This document shows, piece after piece, positions 4,189-6,398 of a stretch of DNA of 6,398 bases (positions are counted from its first letter, which is position 1; every line of letters begins with the position of its first letter). Both the position numbers and the translations under genes were made by a program. The notes beneath the pieces are model-generated. The model saw only the letters and a program-made list of their open reading frames with translations. It was not told the DNA's origin and ran no database searches. This DNA comes from Chloroflexota bacterium. GTDB taxonomy: Bacteria; Chloroflexota; Anaerolineae; UBA4142. The stretch covers positions 1 through 6,398 of the forward strand of contig JACQEA010000201.1 of assembly GCA_016200825.1 (NCBI GenBank), in the 5' to 3' direction.

Positions 4189-5373
4189 CTAGCGCGTGAC
4201 GCGCACCGTTCCGACCAAAACCGAATCGCCCTCGCGCGTGAATACGCGCGAGCCATCGGCGGCGCGATACAAACCCACGCGCACTTGCAACTCGGTCGGC
4301 GCGTCGCGCGGAATCGCGATTTCGTACGCGTCGGCAATCGTTTCGCCCGCCTCCCACAGCGACGTGGGGTACGCGCCATTTTGCGGCTCGGAATCTTTTT
4401 GCGCGATCAAGTTTCCGTTCGCGTCAACGAGATGTACAAAGACCGTGTAATCATCCGCGCTGACTGCGCGCGCGCGCCAGTACAATTTCAACTCTAGCCG
4501 CGCACCCGCGCCAATGGATTGCGGCAGAGAATAACCGGCTAGTACAATCGCGTCGCCAAAAGAAACAGCGAGCGGATTTTCGATTTGCACGCGCGCGTCG
4601 CCCGCGATCTTGACGCGCGCGATCGTCGGCGTAATCACGCGTCCTTGCGGATCGCGCGCGATCAGATTTTGCAACGTCGCTTTGCGATACAAGCCCACTT
4701 CGACACGTCCGACGCTTGGTCCAACCGCGTCTGCCGCAATTGGCACGCGATAATTGTCTACAATAATTTCTGGGGGAGGCGGTGGCGGATTGGGCTGAAC
4801 AAAACTGATCGCTCTTGGAATTAGCCACAAACGCGTCGGAAATAATCCATTCCCAGGATACGCGTCCCATTGTCCGATTTGTTTCCCGCGCGCATCGTAC
4901 AGATGAATATAGACGGAAAAATCTTCATACATCGGTGCGAGCGCGCGCCAATACAAAGTAATTGGTAATTCAGAATTTGGCGCGACTGATTTTTGCGGAA
5001 GATTATAGCCCACGAGTTCGGCTTGGTCTTCGAAAACGATATGGACTGGATTCGGTACGCTCGTGTCCGCCGACAAACGTTTGGGCAGCGCGTACGCCGG
5101 AGCGATGAGGGTGAACGGCGCGAGCGCGGTGAAGAGAAAGAGGAAAGAAAAAATGACAAATGACAAATGCGGAATGACAATGGACAGTGGACGATAGACT
5201 AAGAACAACAGATGATGGACAATGGACGATGGACGATGAATTGTGGAGGAATATATTTTTGAAGCCGTGAAACTCTGTACCTGTGCGAGACCAAACGCGA
5301 ACAGCACTGCTATCGCCGCAATCGCGGGAAACATCAGCCGCCCTTGTGACGCGAGTGTGAGCCACGCCGCCAA
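4189..5373 (-). CDS. Membrane glycosyltransferase, C-terminal fragment of a broken gene
   Basis: This frame continues the gene that begins beyond 6398, after a break near 5370. The 5373 start is only where an in-frame TTG allows counting. Visible parts: the last membrane region with ASQGRLMFPAIAAIAVLFAF (8-27), a repeat-derived stretch (46-76), a hydrophobic segment FLFLFTALAPFTLIAPAY (77-94), then two related extracytoplasmic beta-sandwich domains. Domain 1 spans about 108-255 (VGYNLPQ, LYWRALAP, VYIHLYDARGKQIGQWDAYP, VGLYR). Domain 2 spans about 265-394 (AGYSLPQ, LYWRARAV, VFVHLVDANGNLIAQKDSEP, VGLYR). This layout is familiar from large Chloroflexota GT-C-type glycosyltransferases. Domain 1 carries about 15 extra residues ending in a six-proline run (4824-4771) that domain 2 lacks. 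Whether this half is translated alone is doubtful, since no ribosome binding site is evident. Confidence 0.75.
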   Translation of the reverse strand: MAAWLTLASQGRLMFPAIAAIAVLFAFGLAQVQSFTASKIYSSTIHRPSSIVHHLLFLVYRPLSIVIPHLSFVIFSFLFLFTALAPFTLIAPAYALPKRLSADTSVPNPVHIVFEDQAELVGYNLPQKSVAPNSELPITLYWRALAPMYEDFSVYIHLYDARGKQIGQWDAYPGNGLFPTRLWLIPRAISFVQPNPPPPPPEIIVDNYRVPIAADAVGPSVGRVEVGLYRKATLQNLIARDPQGRVITPTIARVKIAGDARVQIENPLAVSFGDAIVLAGYSLPQSIGAGARLELKLYWRARAVSADDYTVFVHLVDANGNLIAQKDSEPQNGAYPTSLWEAGETIADAYEIAIPRDAPTELQVRVGLYRAADGSRVFTREGDSVLVGTVRVTR

Positions 5374-6398
5374 AGTTGCCCCAAAAAGAAATTCGCAGTC
5401 CTTGAAATTCTTTTAGCAAATCGGTGAGCGCAAAAGGTTGCGGACGCGCGCCCGCAATCGCAAGCCAAACGTTGAACGCGAGCGGATCGCCGTACAAAAT
5501 CCAATTGCGCGCGTACCACCAAAACGCGATCACGATAACAAGCGCGGCGGCGACGAACGCGGAGACTAGAAGACGCGGTGACGCGGTGATGCCATGTATT
5601 GCGTCATTGCGAGCCGCCATCGGCGGCGAAGCAATCTCCGAATTGGATTTTGGGGATTGCTTTGCCACGCACAAATCGCTCGCAACCGCAACGAACGCTT
5701 CTCGCAATGACATTGTAAACACAATTCCCGCGACGATTAGCAATCCCAAATTACTCACTTTGGTCAACACCGCGAGCCCGAGCGCGACGCCCAAAAAAAT
5801 AAATCGCGCGCGAGAAACTGGACGCGTGATCAGCCGCGTCAGCGCGAGCAGAGCAAGTGTCGCGAGCATCGTCGCGAGACTATCGTTATTCACCGACGCG
5901 CTGATGAACACAAACATCGGATTGAACGCGACAAACGCCGCGGCTGTGGCGGCGAGTGTTTTTGTCTCGACGTCATTGCGAGCGACAGATGGGAGCGAAG
6001 CAATCCCCTTGAAACTTGAAGATTGCTTCGTTTCACTCGCAATGACAAATCCATTTCCAATTTCCAACGCGAGCAAATACGTGAACAAAACGGTGAACGC
6101 GGAAAAAATAATCGAGAGAAAGCGAATCAAGTGAACGGCGAGCGTTGTGCCTTGCCACGGAAAATTTTCCGCGCTCGTATGGACGACGAGATTTTTGTTG
6201 CCGAACAAAAGCGGAATGCCGATTTGCGCGTGCGGATTGATCCAGCGGCGTTCTTCCAAATCGCGCGTGTCAATCCAAAACGTCGCGAGCGCGCTCAGCG
6301 CGTAATAGAGCGGCGGTTGTCCGCCTTCTTGCGCCCACAACGTTTTGATCGCCGGGTCTTGAATCGGCAGACCGTTGCCGCGCGCGATAGATTGAACG
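5003..6398 (-). CDS. Membrane glycosyltransferase (GT39/ArnT-like), N-terminal fragment; 5' end outside window
   Basis: The frame is open to the window edge: VQSIARGNGLPIQDPAIKT is encoded upstream of the TTG at 6340, so the true start lies beyond 6398. Family-like segments follow: LWAQEGGQPPLYYALSAL, NPHAQIG, NKNLVVHT, FPWQGTTLAVHLIRFLS with a membrane helix, FVAFNPMFVFISASVNND, further helices, then WWYARNWILYGDPLAFN and FQGLRISFWGNFG. This pattern fits polytopic GT-C glycosyltransferases using lipid-linked sugar donors; the substrate is unknown. After NFG (near 5370) homology stops, and residues down to the stop at 5003 are out-of-frame translation. The expected membrane helices between ISFWGNFG and ASQGRLMFP are missing, so sequence was deleted as well as the frame changed. 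Two palindromic repeats are translated inside it (about 25 and 36 residues). It is probably a pseudogene. Confidence 0.78.
   Translation of the reverse strand, partial: VQSIARGNGLPIQDPAIKTLWAQEGGQPPLYYALSALATFWIDTRDLEERRWINPHAQIGIPLLFGNKNLVVHTSAENFPWQGTTLAVHLIRFLSIIFSAFTVLFTYLLALEIGNGFVIASETKQSSSFKGIASLPSVARNDVETKTLAATAAAFVAFNPMFVFISASVNNDSLATMLATLALLALTRLITRPVSRARFIFLGVALGLAVLTKVSNLGLLIVAGIVFTMSLREAFVAVASDLCVAKQSPKSNSEIASPPMAARNDAIHGITASPRLLVSAFVAAALVIVIAFWWYARNWILYGDPLAFNVWLAIAGARPQPFALTDLLKEFQGLRISFWGNFGGVAHTRVTRAADVSRDCGDSSAVRVWSRTGTEFHGFKNIFLHNSSSIVHCPSSVVLSLSSTVHCHSAFVICHFFFPLSLHRARAVHPHRSGVRAAQTFVGGHERTESSPYRFRRPSRTRGL
5146..5238. repeat. 7-nt-period repeat inside the glycosyltransferase frame
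   Basis: On the plus strand ATGGACA, ATGGACG and ATGGACG run in tandem (5215-5235). A second block has ATGACAA twice, ATGCGGA and ATGACAA in exact 7-nt steps (5153-5180), followed by TGGACAG and TGGACGA. On the minus strand they are translated as about 31 residues rich in Ser, Ile, Val and His (HRPSSIVHHL through SFVIFS), placed between two membrane segments. Such arrays usually lie between genes. Confidence 0.75.
5603..5711. repeat. Palindromic repeat element, copy 2 (inside coding frame)
   Basis: Perfect 11-bp ends GTCATTGCGAG (5603-5613) and CTCGCAATGAC (5701-5711), with inner GAAGCAATC (5628-5636) and GATTGCTT (5655-5662). It is 109 nt long. It is read through on the minus strand as about 36 residues from SLREAFVAVASD to MAARND, between two hydrophobic helices. 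No clear target duplication is visible. Confidence 0.85.
5972..6046. repeat. Palindromic repeat element, copy 3 (inside coding frame)
   Basis: Perfect 11-bp ends GTCATTGCGAG (5972-5982) and CTCGCAATGAC (6036-6046), and perfect inner arms GAAGCAATC (5997-6005) and GATTGCTTC (6021-6029). Its length is exactly 75 nt, so it adds 25 codons in frame, VIASETKQSS through PSVARND, at the junction after a membrane helix. Confidence 0.88.

Noticed and set aside
4185..4196. CGCGCTAGCGCG palindrome at the glycosyltransferase stop codon
   Set aside because: CG-alternating runs are abundant throughout this sequence, so the palindrome is probably compositional.
4451..4870. 139-codon minus-strand frame overlapping the glycosyltransferase C-terminus
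   Set aside because: Arg/Ser-rich composition in an alternative frame of two clear beta-sandwich domains, with no family pattern.
5424..6134. 236-codon open frame on the plus strand
   Set aside because: It lies wholly opposite the glycosyltransferase frame, lacks recognisable domains, and crosses both palindromic repeats. It is an antisense shadow in GC-rich sequence.

Overview
The window is 6.4 kb of what looks like an environmental bacterial genome, and every supported gene is on the minus strand. The gene content suggests a Chloroflexota (Anaerolineae-like) genome: a SAM-I riboswitch ahead of mtnA, a PfkB-type nucleoside kinase beside it, a DUF3105 protein, and a large membrane glycosyltransferase with tandem C-terminal beta-sandwich domains. 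This assignment comes from remembered family patterns, not from a search. Ordinary genes have moderate G+C (32 of 60 bases at 2161-2220). One gene of unknown function at 981-1709 is much more A/T-rich (21 of 60 at 1381-1440).

In the direction of transcription (high to low coordinates), the window opens inside a GT-C-type glycosyltransferase gene whose 5' end lies beyond base 6398. That gene is broken near 5370, where a frame change coincides with missing sequence. Its C-terminal half runs in a second frame to 4189. A membrane-anchored DUF3105 protein follows (4015-3374). Next comes a strong sigma70-type promoter (3354-3326), a SAM-I riboswitch (3297-3111) with an intrinsic terminator (3093-3068), and then mtnA (2868-1828) of methionine salvage. 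After mtnA come a possible 22-codon gene remnant, the A/T-rich unknown gene (1709-981), a truncated PfkB kinase (950-705), and a MntA-HepT type toxin-antitoxin pair (703-398, and 414 to beyond base 1). Spacing from the unknown gene to the end is tight (30 nt, 1 nt, then a 17-nt overlap), so the toxin-antitoxin genes may share transcripts with the SAM-regulated unit.

The most unusual aspect is the number of small repeats and where they sit. An inverted-repeat element ending in GTCATTGCGAG/CTCGCAATGAC occurs three times. One copy lies between the riboswitch terminator and the mtnA start codon, and two lie inside the glycosyltransferase reading frame without closing it. A 7-nt-period repeat sits in the same gene between two membrane segments. 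The riboswitch P3 arm is enlarged by TAGTC/GACTA repeats with an 8-nt period. A 28-nt direct repeat (25 identities) links the 3' end of mtnA to the end of the truncated kinase, bracketing the segment with the unknown gene and hinting at how the locus was rearranged.

I do not see a clearly new multi-gene system. The best leads are the repeat-enlarged riboswitch, the unknown A/T-rich gene, and the rearranged mtnA-kinase-toxin/antitoxin locus.
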